This document shows, piece by piece, positions 1 to 7,874 of a stretch of 64,000 nt of DNA. The first letter of the stretch is position 1; every line of letters starts with the position of its first letter. The position numbers and the translations under genes are program-made. The stretch spans positions 2,562,501 to 2,626,500 of the forward strand of contig NZ_CP060488.1 of NCBI RefSeq assembly GCF_014334015.1. The letters run 5' to 3'. The notes beneath the pieces were generated by a model. It was not told where the DNA came from. It saw only the letters and a program-made list of their open reading frames with translations, and ran no database searches. Source of the stretch: Bacteroides sp. M10 (GTDB lineage: Bacteria > Bacteroidota > Bacteroidia > Bacteroidales > Bacteroidaceae).

Positions 1-178
1 TGTGACTATCAACACAAATGCTTCCGGTGGAGAAGTTGCCACTGGAGAGCTCATCAGCCGTTTGAAGTTCCCTACGAAGGAATATTCTGACAATGGCGAG
101 AACACACAAGCTGCTGTTTCCCTGTTGAAAGGCACGGATATTGCCGGTACACGTCTTTGGTGGGATGTGAAAAGGTAA
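1..178 (+). CDS. C-terminal fragment of a SusD-like outer-membrane lipoprotein
   Basis: An open frame enters from the left edge (codons in phase with base 2) and stops with TAA at 176-178. It gives about 58 residues ending in TRLWWDVKR. This ending, with a Trp-Trp-Asp close to the stop, resembles the C-termini of SusD/RagB glycan-binding lipoproteins. It lies just upstream of a GH18 lipoprotein gene and two DUF1735 lipoprotein genes, the usual order after a susD gene in a Bacteroides polysaccharide utilisation locus. The N-terminus is outside the window, so the family call rests on a short tail plus context. The gap to the next gene is 42 bp, which fits an operon. Confidence 0.6.
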   Translation, partial: VTINTNASGGEVATGELISRLKFPTKEYSDNGENTQAAVSLLKGTDIAGTRLWWDVKR

Positions 179-220
179 TCAGATATATAATGTAGAACAA
201 TCTAACTAAGTAATCAGAAT

Positions 221-1234
221 ATGAAAACAATGAAATACATATTGGCCGCACTGACTGTGGGCGGTATGATGGCCTCATGTAATACAGACATTGAGTCGTT
301 GACCATTCAGCGACCGCTGACTTACGACGACCAATACTACCAGAACTTACGCGACTACAAAGCGAGCGAGCACGAAATTGCTTTCGGATGGTTTGCGCAG
401 TATGGAGCGCAGAACTCTGCCGCTGTTCGTTTTATGGGATTACCTGACAGCCTTGATATTTGCTCTATGTGGGGTGGCATTCCGGCAACAGAAAATACGG
501 AGATTTGGGAAGAAATCCGCTTCGTGCAGAAAGTGAAAGGAACCAAGATGCTTTGTGTGGCGATCACCCGTATCGATGCGGAAACAGATGACCATGCTTT
601 CAAGCAGGCTTACAATGAAGCGAAGGCAATGCCGAGTGGCGAAGAACGGACTGCCGCACTTAATCGTTCTTTTGAAATGTATGCCGAATATTTCCTCGAT
701 CAGGTATTTCTGAACGATCTCGACGGTTTTGATGCGGACTATGAGCCGGAAGGTGACTTCTTGAGTGGCTCTAACTTCGAATATTTTTACAAACACATGG
801 CAAAGTACATGGGACCGAATCCAGACATCACTAAGGAAGAACGTTTACAGCTCATCGAAGAACGCTATGGTAAAGAAATCGCTTCACAGGAAGGTATCTG
901 TGATAAAATGCTCAATATCGACCAGACTAGTACCGGCATGACTAGCCTTATCCCGTATAGTAACTATTGCTTCCTTCAAGCTTATGGCGGTGGTACGGGA
1001 GCAGGCGGATGGCCTGATGAAAAAGTGGTGTACTGTTGCAATATGGGTGATAACTGGCAGGGAGATATGCAGTCTATGTACAACCAGGCACGCTACAAGC
1101 CCGCGAATGGCAAACGTAAAGGTGGCTTTGGCGCATTCTTTATCCATCGTGACTATAATGTACATGAATACAACCCTGAACCTTACTATCGGTTCCGTCA
1201 GTGTATTCAAATACAGAATCCGGCTATCCATTAA
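221..1234 (+). CDS. GH18 family lipoprotein (endo-beta-N-acetylglucosaminidase-like)
   Basis: The 337-residue protein starts with a lipoprotein signal (lipobox MASC, Cys about residue 20), so it is probably anchored to a membrane and perhaps surface-exposed. It carries the GH18 catalytic signature DGxDxDxE as D168-G-F-D-A-D-Y-E175. E175 would be the acid/base and the Asp residues would assist the substrate N-acetyl group, so the enzyme should be active. Its size and position before two DUF1735 lipoproteins match Bacteroides loci that cut N-glycan cores with endo-beta-N-acetylglucosaminidases of the EndoF/EndoH type. A chitinase-like activity cannot be excluded. A second ATG lies at codon 4, and either start keeps the signal peptide. 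It is likely cotranscribed with the upstream susD and downstream lipoprotein genes. Confidence 0.82.
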   Translation: MKTMKYILAALTVGGMMASCNTDIESLTIQRPLTYDDQYYQNLRDYKASEHEIAFGWFAQYGAQNSAAVRFMGLPDSLDICSMWGGIPATENTEIWEEIRFVQKVKGTKMLCVAITRIDAETDDHAFKQAYNEAKAMPSGEERTAALNRSFEMYAEYFLDQVFLNDLDGFDADYEPEGDFLSGSNFEYFYKHMAKYMGPNPDITKEERLQLIEERYGKEIASQEGICDKMLNIDQTSTGMTSLIPYSNYCFLQAYGGGTGAGGWPDEKVVYCCNMGDNWQGDMQSMYNQARYKPANGKRKGGFGAFFIHRDYNVHEYNPEPYYRFRQCIQIQNPAIH

Positions 1235-1252
1235 TTAACCTTTTAATGAAAG

Positions 1253-2272
1253 ATGACAATGAAAAGTAGAAAAAATCTATTTTATATAGGTATGTTCGCC
1301 CTCTGTGGCATCGGTCTTGCCGCTTGTGGTGACGATGAGGCTTATGATGTTTATGGCGATCCATTTAACCGGGTATATATACAAGGTGGTTCCAATACAT
1401 ATAAGATCGTGCAGACTCCTATTAGTACAGTCAGCAATTTGGATTTTAAATGGCCGGCAAAATGCTCGAAGAAAGCAGACGGTACCATTAAAGTGGTAGT
1501 AGAAGTGGATAACTCTCTGATTTCTGCCTATAATGAAGAACATGGTACAGTGTTTGAAGCTATGCCCGCCGGAGCCATCGTACTGGAAAATGCCGAGATG
1601 ACTATCCCTGCCGGGGAAAGAGTGGTTGCTGATACTGTGCGTGTAAGACTGACGGATGACTCTAATGTACTTTCCACTCTAAAGAGTGAAAAAGGATATA
1701 TTATTCCTTTACGTCTGGTATCGGCAGAAGGAGCTAATTCACAGTTGAGCACTAATATGATAGAACCAACCTTTTTGACTATCACTGTTACAGAGGATAA
1801 TATGAATCATGAGGCTACCGAATATACCGGAACCGGAACATTGGTTGCTGACCAGTCTGGATGGATTGCTACAACTAATGGAACGGTGGAAACATGGTAT
1901 GATCCTATTGAATCAATCTTTGATGGGGATTATCAGACCGGTTGTTATATTACGCAAAGTTCCGGAGAACTTCAATTGGATGTAGACATGGGTAAAGCAT
2001 ACTCCTTTGAGGGTATCAAAATGACATATAATGGATATGATAGTTCTACTTGGGATTATGCAGAGGTAGGAGCATTTACGTCCGGTATGACTGTTAGTAC
2101 CAGTGATAACGGCACGGATTGGAAGTTGCAAGGTGAAATAGATCGTAGTACTGCGGCTTGTGTTTTTTATGCTCCCTTGACTGCCCGTTATATTCGGATT
2201 TCTGTACCCAATACCGGAGGTTGGTATGGTGCGACTTTAGAATGTGGCGTATTTAATGTTTATGCTAAATAA
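1253..2272 (+). CDS. DUF1735 lipoprotein with C-terminal F5/8-type C (discoidin-like) domain
   Basis: This 339-residue lipoprotein has a clear lipobox (LAAC, Cys about residue 25). Residues of about 35-175 look like a DUF1735 beta-sandwich, with features such as 'Y..EHGT.FEAMPAGA' and 'IPAGERV.DTVRVR'. Residues of about 190-339 resemble an F5/8-type C galactose-binding-like domain: a 'SIFDGDYQTG' opening, a 'LDVDMGKAYSFEGIKM' strand and a 'ARYIRISVPNTGG' ending. DUF1735 proteins next to GH18 genes are thought to be surface glycan-binding proteins that hold the substrate. It has no catalytic motif. It sits 18 bp after the GH18 gene and 11 bp before the next lipoprotein gene, so the three are one operon. 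ATGs occur at codons 1 and 3. Confidence 0.8.
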   Translation: MTMKSRKNLFYIGMFALCGIGLAACGDDEAYDVYGDPFNRVYIQGGSNTYKIVQTPISTVSNLDFKWPAKCSKKADGTIKVVVEVDNSLISAYNEEHGTVFEAMPAGAIVLENAEMTIPAGERVVADTVRVRLTDDSNVLSTLKSEKGYIIPLRLVSAEGANSQLSTNMIEPTFLTITVTEDNMNHEATEYTGTGTLVADQSGWIATTNGTVETWYDPIESIFDGDYQTGCYITQSSGELQLDVDMGKAYSFEGIKMTYNGYDSSTWDYAEVGAFTSGMTVSTSDNGTDWKLQGEIDRSTAACVFYAPLTARYIRISVPNTGGWYGATLECGVFNVYAK

Positions 2273-2283
2273 TAATTAAAACC

Positions 2284-3498
2284 ATGAAGAAATATACACT
2301 TTTATCTTTATTGGCTTTGTTGCTCTGTGTGTCAGGCTGCAAGACCGAACCGGATTACAGTGATGCCGTTTACATGACCGGTACGCTGACTTCATCGAAC
2401 GTAAAATTCCTGGTTGAGGGACAGTCTACTTTAGGATTGACCGTGACCTCCACCGATAAAGCGGAAACAGACGTGACGGTAGGCGTACAGGTGGCTCCTC
2501 AATTACTGGAATCTTTCAACTCTTCTACCGGTCGTAACTGTCAAATGCCTCCTGAAGGCAGCTACAGTTTTGAAGGTGGTGAAGTGATAATTCCAGCTGG
2601 ACAAAACCAGTCTACACAAATCAAAGTGACTGCTGATTCCGAGAAATTACAGGAAGGTGTATCTTACTGTCTTCCCGTAACTATAACTTCCGTTTCAAAC
2701 AGTGATCTGAAAGTTATGGAGAGTTCCCGCACTGCTTATGTCATGCTCACCAAAGTGATTGAAATTAAAGCCGCCTATTTGGCACGCCGGGGATATTTCA
2801 ATATTCCTTCGTTTGGTGATCAGGAAAATAGTCCGGTGAAAGCACTCGGGCAGATGACATTGGAAATGAAAGTGCTTCCTAAGTCTTTCCCGGTTGGGCA
2901 GGAAAAGAGTGCCAGTGGCATTAGTTCATTATGCGGATGCGAAGAAAACTTCCTCTTCCGTTTTGGTGACGGCGCCGGTAATCCTGTGAATAAGTTGCAG
3001 TTCGTGAAAGGTTCCATCGGTACGGCATCTCATCCCGACAAGAAAGATCACTATGAATCGTGGGTAGAAAAGGAATTTCCTACCGGACATTGGTTGCACT
3101 TTGCTGCTGTATACGACGGTCAGTATCTCCGTCTTTATTTGGACGGTGAGCAAATCCATTTCGTAGAGACCAAGAATGGTGGAACTATTAATTTGAGTAT
3201 GGCTTATGATGGTCATACATGGAATGATGCATTCTCCATTGGCCGTTCAGCAGGTAATGCCCGTTTCTTTGATGGTTACATAAGCGAATGTCGCGTATGG
3301 AATGTGGCACGTACATCCGCACAGATTGAAGATGGCGTTTGTTATGTGGACCCCACTAGCGAAGGACTTGTTGCTTACTGGCGTTTTGATGGCGAAACGC
3401 AGGATGATGGTACGGTGCTTGATATGACAGGGCATGGTCACAATGCAGTGCCCGGTGGAACTATCACCTACGTAGACAACCAGAAATGTCCGTTCTAA
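2284..3498 (+). CDS. DUF1735 lipoprotein with LamG/concanavalin A-like domain
   Basis: The 404-residue lipoprotein has lipobox VSGC (Cys about residue 19). The N-terminal half (about 25-160) is DUF1735-like, with 'LLESFNSSTGRNCQMPPEGSYSFEGGEVIIPAGQ'-type features. Residues of about 175-400 form a LamG/laminin-G-like jelly roll: 'HWLHFAAVYDGQYLRLYLDGEQI' strands, an 'SIGRSAG' element, and 'GYISECRVWNVART' and 'GLVAYWRFD' near the end. This is a typical carbohydrate-binding fold, so the protein probably binds glycan at the cell surface for the adjacent GH18 enzyme. It is the last gene of the GH18 operon, followed by a weak hairpin and then the GH3 gene. Confidence 0.8.
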   Translation: MKKYTLLSLLALLLCVSGCKTEPDYSDAVYMTGTLTSSNVKFLVEGQSTLGLTVTSTDKAETDVTVGVQVAPQLLESFNSSTGRNCQMPPEGSYSFEGGEVIIPAGQNQSTQIKVTADSEKLQEGVSYCLPVTITSVSNSDLKVMESSRTAYVMLTKVIEIKAAYLARRGYFNIPSFGDQENSPVKALGQMTLEMKVLPKSFPVGQEKSASGISSLCGCEENFLFRFGDGAGNPVNKLQFVKGSIGTASHPDKKDHYESWVEKEFPTGHWLHFAAVYDGQYLRLYLDGEQIHFVETKNGGTINLSMAYDGHTWNDAFSIGRSAGNARFFDGYISECRVWNVARTSAQIEDGVCYVDPTSEGLVAYWRFDGETQDDGTVLDMTGHGHNAVPGGTITYVDNQKCPF

Positions 3499-3532
3499 AA
3501 GAGGTAAAATAGAGGTTGTTCTTTAGTACGAT

Positions 3533-3589
3533 GAAGTCTGCTGTCGAATCGGTTTTGCTGCAAGGTATTACGAGGGGATGGCAGACTTC
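3533..3589 (+). terminator. Weak stem-loop after the DUF1735/LamG gene
   Basis: Nine-base arms (GAAGTCTGC at 3533-3541 and GCAGACTTC at 3581-3589) flank a loop of 39 bases and are followed by TCTTTTAAATA. The position between two codirectional genes fits a partial terminator or an mRNA-processing stem. The long loop makes it weak. Confidence 0.35.
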
Positions 3590-3624
3590 TCTTTTAAATA
3601 GCTAAGTTTATAAAAAAAATAGTT

Positions 3625-5976
3625 ATGCTAAATAGAATCAGTAAATCACTATTGCTTACGGCTATGATGACAGGAGTTTCTTATTCCTTTGCACAGCAGC
3701 TTCCGGCAGTAGCCTATAAAAATCCGACTTTACCCGTAGAAACAAGAGTTGCGGATTTACTATCCCGTATGACATTAGAAGAGAAAGTCGGTCAACTCCT
3801 TTGTCCTTTGGGTTGGGAGATGTATGAAATCAAAGGTAACGATGTGCTCCCTTCTGATAAATTCAAACAACTCATAAAAGACAGAAATGCCGGAATGCTA
3901 TGGGCAACCTATCGTGCCGATCCGTGGACAAAGAAAACATTAGTAACCGGACTGAATCCCGCATTGGCTGCAAAGGCCGGAAATGCCTTACAGAAGTATG
4001 TGATGGAGAATACCCGTTTGGGGATCCCTTTATTCCTGGCAGAAGAAGCGCCGCACGGCCACATGGCGATTGGTGCAACCGTTTTTCCTACCGGAATCGG
4101 GATGGCTGCAACTTGGTCACCCCAACTGATAAATGAGGTAGGCAAAGCAATCGGTAAAGAGATACGTCTTCAAGGCGGACATATCAGCTATGGACCTGTG
4201 CTCGATTTGGCCCGTGATCCCCGTTGGTCTCGCGTGGAAGAAACTTTTGGTGAAGACCCTGTATTGACGGGTGAAATAGGAAAAGCGATGGTGACAGGAT
4301 TAGGTGGTGGAGATTTGTCACGTCCATACAGCACGCTGGCTACCCTCAAACACTTCCTCGCTTACGGTATCTCGGAAAGCGGACAGAACGGGAATCCCTC
4401 TTTTGCAGGTATGCGTGAACTGCATGAAAACTTTCTGCCACCATTTAGACAAGCTATCAATGCCGGAGCATTATCCGTAATGACTTCGTATAATTCGATG
4501 GACGGTATTCCTTGTACAGCCAATCATTATCTCCTGACCGAACTTCTACGGGATGAATGGAAGTTTAAAGGGTTTGTCGTTTCCGATCTATACAGTATCG
4601 AAGGCATTCATCAAAGCCATTTTGTTGCTTCTACAATGAAAGAGGCGGCTGTAATGGCCTTATCTGCCGGAGTCGATATTGATCTCGGAGGCGATGCCTA
4701 TATGAATCTTATGGATGCGGTGAACCGGAAGGAAATAAGTAAAGAAATCCTTGATGCAGCCGTGAGTCGTGTACTTCGATTAAAATTCGAAATGGGATTG
4801 TTTGAAAATCCTTATGTGGATCCCGGAAAAGCGAAGAAAGAAGTTCGTTGCAAAGAATACGTTACTCTGGCACGCCAAGCGGCACAAGCTTCGATCACCT
4901 TATTGAAAAATGAACACTCGCTGCTTCCATTAGACAGGAGTATGAAAGTTGCACTGATCGGACCTAATGCCGATAACTGCTATAATATGTTAGGAGATTA
5001 CACCGCTCCGCAGGAAGAAGAAAATGTAAAGACCGTATTGGATGGAATCAGAGCAAAACTTTCTTCCTCACAGGTGGAATATGTGAAAGGCTGTTCCATT
5101 CGTGATACCGTGACGTCTGATATTGAACAAGCCGTTACAGCCGCCCAGCGTTCCGAAGTTGTTATTGCTGTGGTAGGAGGCTCCAGTGCCCGTGATTTCA
5201 AAACCAGTTATAAAGAAACAGGTGCGGCCATTGCTGATGAAAAGACAATCAGTGATATGGAATGTGGTGAAGGCTTCGACCGTGCAACGCTTTCTTTATT
5301 AGGAAAACAGCTGGAATTACTCAAAGCCTTGAAAGCTACCGGAAAACCATTAATAGTAGTTTACATTGAAGGGCGTCCTTTGGATAAAAACTGGGCATCA
5401 GAAAATGCAGATGCACTGCTGACGGCCTATTACCCGGGACAAGAAGGGGGGAATGCCATTGCTGATGTTTTATTCGGTGAATTTAATCCGGCAGGGCGAT
5501 TACCATTCTCTGTGCCCCGTTCCGTCGGACAGGTTCCGGTATACTATAATAAGAAAGCTCCCCAAAGCCATGACTATGTAGAAATGTCTGCTTCTCCGCT
5601 TTATTCTTTCGGATATGGCTTGAGCTATACCACTTTTGAATATTCAGATTTACATCTGTCAGCTCTGACACCACACTCTTTCGAAGTTTCATGCAAAATC
5701 CGGAACACCGGAAAGTACGATGGTGAAGAAGTTGTTCAACTTTATTTGAGAGATGAATATGCTTCAGTAGTGCAACCGTTGAAGCAATTGAAACATTTTG
5801 CACGCCTCTTTTTGAAGTGTGGAGAAGAACAGGAAGTGAAGTTTATTTTGTCCGAAGAGGATTTTGCACTTGTCGATCGGAATTTGAAAAGGGTGGTAGA
5901 ATCGGGAACTTTCCAAGTAATGATCGGTGCTGCTTCTGATGACATCAGATTACAGACGAAAATGGAGATAAAATAG
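3625..5976 (+). CDS. GH3 family beta-glycosidase (beta-glucosidase/beta-xylosidase type), exported
   Basis: The 783-residue protein has a cleavable signal peptide (cut near SFAQ|Q, residue about 24). It shows the full GH3 layout: an N-terminal TIM-barrel domain with 'DPRWSRVEETFGED' and 'LKHFLAYG' motifs, nucleophile D321 in 'VVSDLYSIEG', a middle alpha/beta sandwich with the 'ALIGPNAD' turn, and a C-terminal fibronectin-III-like domain (about 680-765). It should release non-reducing beta-linked sugars in the periplasm. It lacks the KH(F/I)PG...D(S/T)H signature of GH3 N-acetylglucosaminidases, so it is not an obvious hexosaminidase despite following a GH18 operon. Substrate cannot be told from sequence; glucosidase and xylosidase are both possible. 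A 126-bp gap containing a stem separates it from the GH18 operon, so it may have its own transcript. Confidence 0.9.
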   Translation: MLNRISKSLLLTAMMTGVSYSFAQQLPAVAYKNPTLPVETRVADLLSRMTLEEKVGQLLCPLGWEMYEIKGNDVLPSDKFKQLIKDRNAGMLWATYRADPWTKKTLVTGLNPALAAKAGNALQKYVMENTRLGIPLFLAEEAPHGHMAIGATVFPTGIGMAATWSPQLINEVGKAIGKEIRLQGGHISYGPVLDLARDPRWSRVEETFGEDPVLTGEIGKAMVTGLGGGDLSRPYSTLATLKHFLAYGISESGQNGNPSFAGMRELHENFLPPFRQAINAGALSVMTSYNSMDGIPCTANHYLLTELLRDEWKFKGFVVSDLYSIEGIHQSHFVASTMKEAAVMALSAGVDIDLGGDAYMNLMDAVNRKEISKEILDAAVSRVLRLKFEMGLFENPYVDPGKAKKEVRCKEYVTLARQAAQASITLLKNEHSLLPLDRSMKVALIGPNADNCYNMLGDYTAPQEEENVKTVLDGIRAKLSSSQVEYVKGCSIRDTVTSDIEQAVTAAQRSEVVIAVVGGSSARDFKTSYKETGAAIADEKTISDMECGEGFDRATLSLLGKQLELLKALKATGKPLIVVYIEGRPLDKNWASENADALLTAYYPGQEGGNAIADVLFGEFNPAGRLPFSVPRSVGQVPVYYNKKAPQSHDYVEMSASPLYSFGYGLSYTTFEYSDLHLSALTPHSFEVSCKIRNTGKYDGEEVVQLYLRDEYASVVQPLKQLKHFARLFLKCGEEQEVKFILSEEDFALVDRNLKRVVESGTFQVMIGAASDDIRLQTKMEIK

Positions 5977-6034
5977 GAGATACTATCTTTGGCAGTTCGA
6001 TATGTTCTAAGTACATTTGTTTTTTCTAAAGGAA

Positions 6035-6425
6035 ATGAATGTTCAAGATGAATATGAAAGAAAACAATAACGGGAGCAAGAAACTGCAAATACGCAACAG
6101 TACGGCTGAATTTCTTATTTTTTAGATAGAGAATAAAGAAGAAGGCATTGAAGTGCTTTATCAAGATGAAACTCTGTGGCTGACACAGAAGGCGATGTCG
6201 ATGTTGTTCGATGTTGATATACGTACAATTAATGAACATTTGAGAAATATATATTCGCAAGGAGAAGTAGATAAGGATACAACTATCCGGAAAAGCCGGA
6301 TAGTTCAAAAAGAAGGTAATCGGAATATTTCTCGTGAAGTTTTTATTTATAGTCTCGATGCCATTATTTCAGTCGGTTACCGCATCAACTCCGTACGCGC
6401 TACTCAATTCCGTCAATGGTGCACG
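6035..6425 (+). pseudogene. Broken RhuM-family gene (frameshift plus 3' deletion)
   Basis: A frame from ATG 6035 encodes a start typical of RhuM proteins, including 'KKLQIRNSTAEFLIF', then stops shortly after a run of seven T (about 6117-6123). The homologous continuation lies in another frame from about 6126: 'EGIEVLYQDETLWLTQKAMSMLFDV' followed by 'TINEHLRNIY', the RhuM DNA-binding-like region. Similarity ends near 'RATQFRQW' at about 6420, where the intact family continues for a further 150-200 residues. The gene is therefore disrupted by a slip in the T tract and has also lost its 3' part. RhuM proteins are common cargo of bacterial accessory regions and of unclear function. The remnant marks the left side of the variable region. 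Confidence 0.75.
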
Positions 6426-6505
6426 TATATACCTCGCCGCTTTCATTCTTTTTCATCGTCGCGTTTCATCCGTAGGTTCAGGCATTCTGTTTATAATCTC
6501 TTCTC

Positions 6506-7846
6506 CTATCTGTCAGTTCTTACCACCCGGAAACCAACATTGGCGTAGCCCTGCGTACCCATTCTCACGTCATCCGATTTCTCGCTACGACAATCATCAC
6601 GTTTAGAGTCCCAACTGCCTCCTTTAATGATATACAAACCGTCTGCGTTCGTCGAAGAGGTCCACTCCCAGCAATTACCCCAGAAGTCAATACCTCCGCA
6701 AGCACCGGTCGATTGATTGTAAGCGTCCACTGCTGTCAATCCGGACTTCACGTGGTCGGAGTTCATGGCAACATCCTTAGGCATATGACCGGCACCGAGA
6801 ATCCACTCTTCTTCGCTTGGCAGGCGATAGATATGCTTTCGGTCCTGCGCTGTGAGCCAGTCGCAATAGGCTTTGGCATCGTCGATTGTGATATTTACCA
6901 CCGGATAGTTGTCCTTTCCTTTGTCATAGGCAAATCCCGTTTTGAAGGCGGCGTATTCGGCATTAGTGACAGGCGTATAGCCGATGTAGGCATTTGGGGC
7001 AGATGCGCCACGCAACACCATCCAAGCATCTTTCGGGTTCTCGTCCCTTCGAGGGTCGATGAATCGGAGGAATTGTTGCTGTATTCGGATGTTGCGGTTC
7101 TGGACCATCTCATCCACGATGCCCTGCATATGTTTCACGATACTGTGAGTTTTTGCCTCACGCTCCAACTGGCGGAGTTTGTTTTTCTTTCTTGCCACCA
7201 CTTTGTCGTAGCGAACGCTCATTTGCTCTAACAACGCTTGTTTGTTAGCTTCCGTCGGTCTTTTCCGGTATTGGAGGAAAAGATTGTGCGTCTTAGAATC
7301 CATCTTAGGTCGTCCTTCCTCTACAAGTGGAGCATTGGGCTTGTCGAAGTCTAACTCACTTTCAACCAAATCATCGGGGCTTATAAATGCCCCCGGTTTC
7401 ACCGTCTGATGCACGCCGAAATAATGAGCCACGAGCCCGTCGCGGTAGATGGAAAGCCTGTATCCTCCGTAGAGATCGCAAGGTAAGGTGGAGATGTAAT
7501 AGTCCTTTCCGGGTGTGAAGCCGGACTTGTCGGTAGCGTTGAACGTGATGATGGTGCTTGCATTTTCTATGTCATCTACTATCGGCTTCCCCTGAACGTC
7601 CTTTTTTATACTCACCGTACCTGCCAGAGGATGACCATCGACACTTTCCAGCTCTACCTTTGTTACACCTGAAAGTTGGATGTTGAACTTGATGCCGCAG
7701 CGAATTACAGAATTGCCATCATATCCGCTGTGTTTGTCTGTTTGGACAACCGGAATCACCATCATATCTTCTTTGTCATTCTCTTGTGCCGACACAACAG
7801 TGACCGTCACAATGGCAACAGCCATTGCTAAAAATAACTTTTTCAT
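6506..7846 (-). CDS. Exported SUMF1-fold protein, downstream copy of a tandem pair
   Basis: The 446-residue protein has a cleavable signal peptide (VVSAQ, about residue 20). A fimbrillin-like beta segment follows (about 40-180, with 'SGVTKVELESVDG' and 'YYISTLPCDLYGGYRLSIY'), then a charged helical stretch (about 195-265). The C-terminal SUMF1/FGE-sulfatase fold (about 275-446) includes 'PVTNAEY', 'YRLPSEEEWI', 'WGNCWEWTSS' and 'VGFRVVRTD'. In the FGE core the motif reads GGSW-DSKRDD-C. The second copper-binding Cys is present but the first is Ser, so formylglycine-generating activity is unlikely; a binding or structural role is more plausible. It is a near copy of the upstream neighbour without that protein's lipobox and first fimbrillin-like part. 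Gap to the neighbour is 28 bp. Last gene of a sigma-factor operon. Confidence 0.72.
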   Translation of the reverse strand: MKKLFLAMAVAIVTVTVVSAQENDKEDMMVIPVVQTDKHSGYDGNSVIRCGIKFNIQLSGVTKVELESVDGHPLAGTVSIKKDVQGKPIVDDIENASTIITFNATDKSGFTPGKDYYISTLPCDLYGGYRLSIYRDGLVAHYFGVHQTVKPGAFISPDDLVESELDFDKPNAPLVEEGRPKMDSKTHNLFLQYRKRPTEANKQALLEQMSVRYDKVVARKKNKLRQLEREAKTHSIVKHMQGIVDEMVQNRNIRIQQQFLRFIDPRRDENPKDAWMVLRGASAPNAYIGYTPVTNAEYAAFKTGFAYDKGKDNYPVVNITIDDAKAYCDWLTAQDRKHIYRLPSEEEWILGAGHMPKDVAMNSDHVKSGLTAVDAYNQSTGACGGIDFWGNCWEWTSSTNADGLYIIKGGSWDSKRDDCRSEKSDDVRMGTQGYANVGFRVVRTDR

Positions 7847-7874
7847 ATTTGAATATTGTCTAAAGGATTAATTA

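Noticed and set aside
3625..5976. GH3 N-acetylglucosaminidase working with the GH18
   Set aside because: It lacks the KH(F/I)PG...D(S/T)H signature of that subgroup and has the glucosidase/xylosidase-type motifs and Fn3-like tail.
6153..6548. Intact 131-residue RhuM-like protein starting with GTG
   Set aside because: The upstream part of the family is found in another frame before a T7 tract, and similarity stops near 6420, so this is a fragment of a pseudogene.
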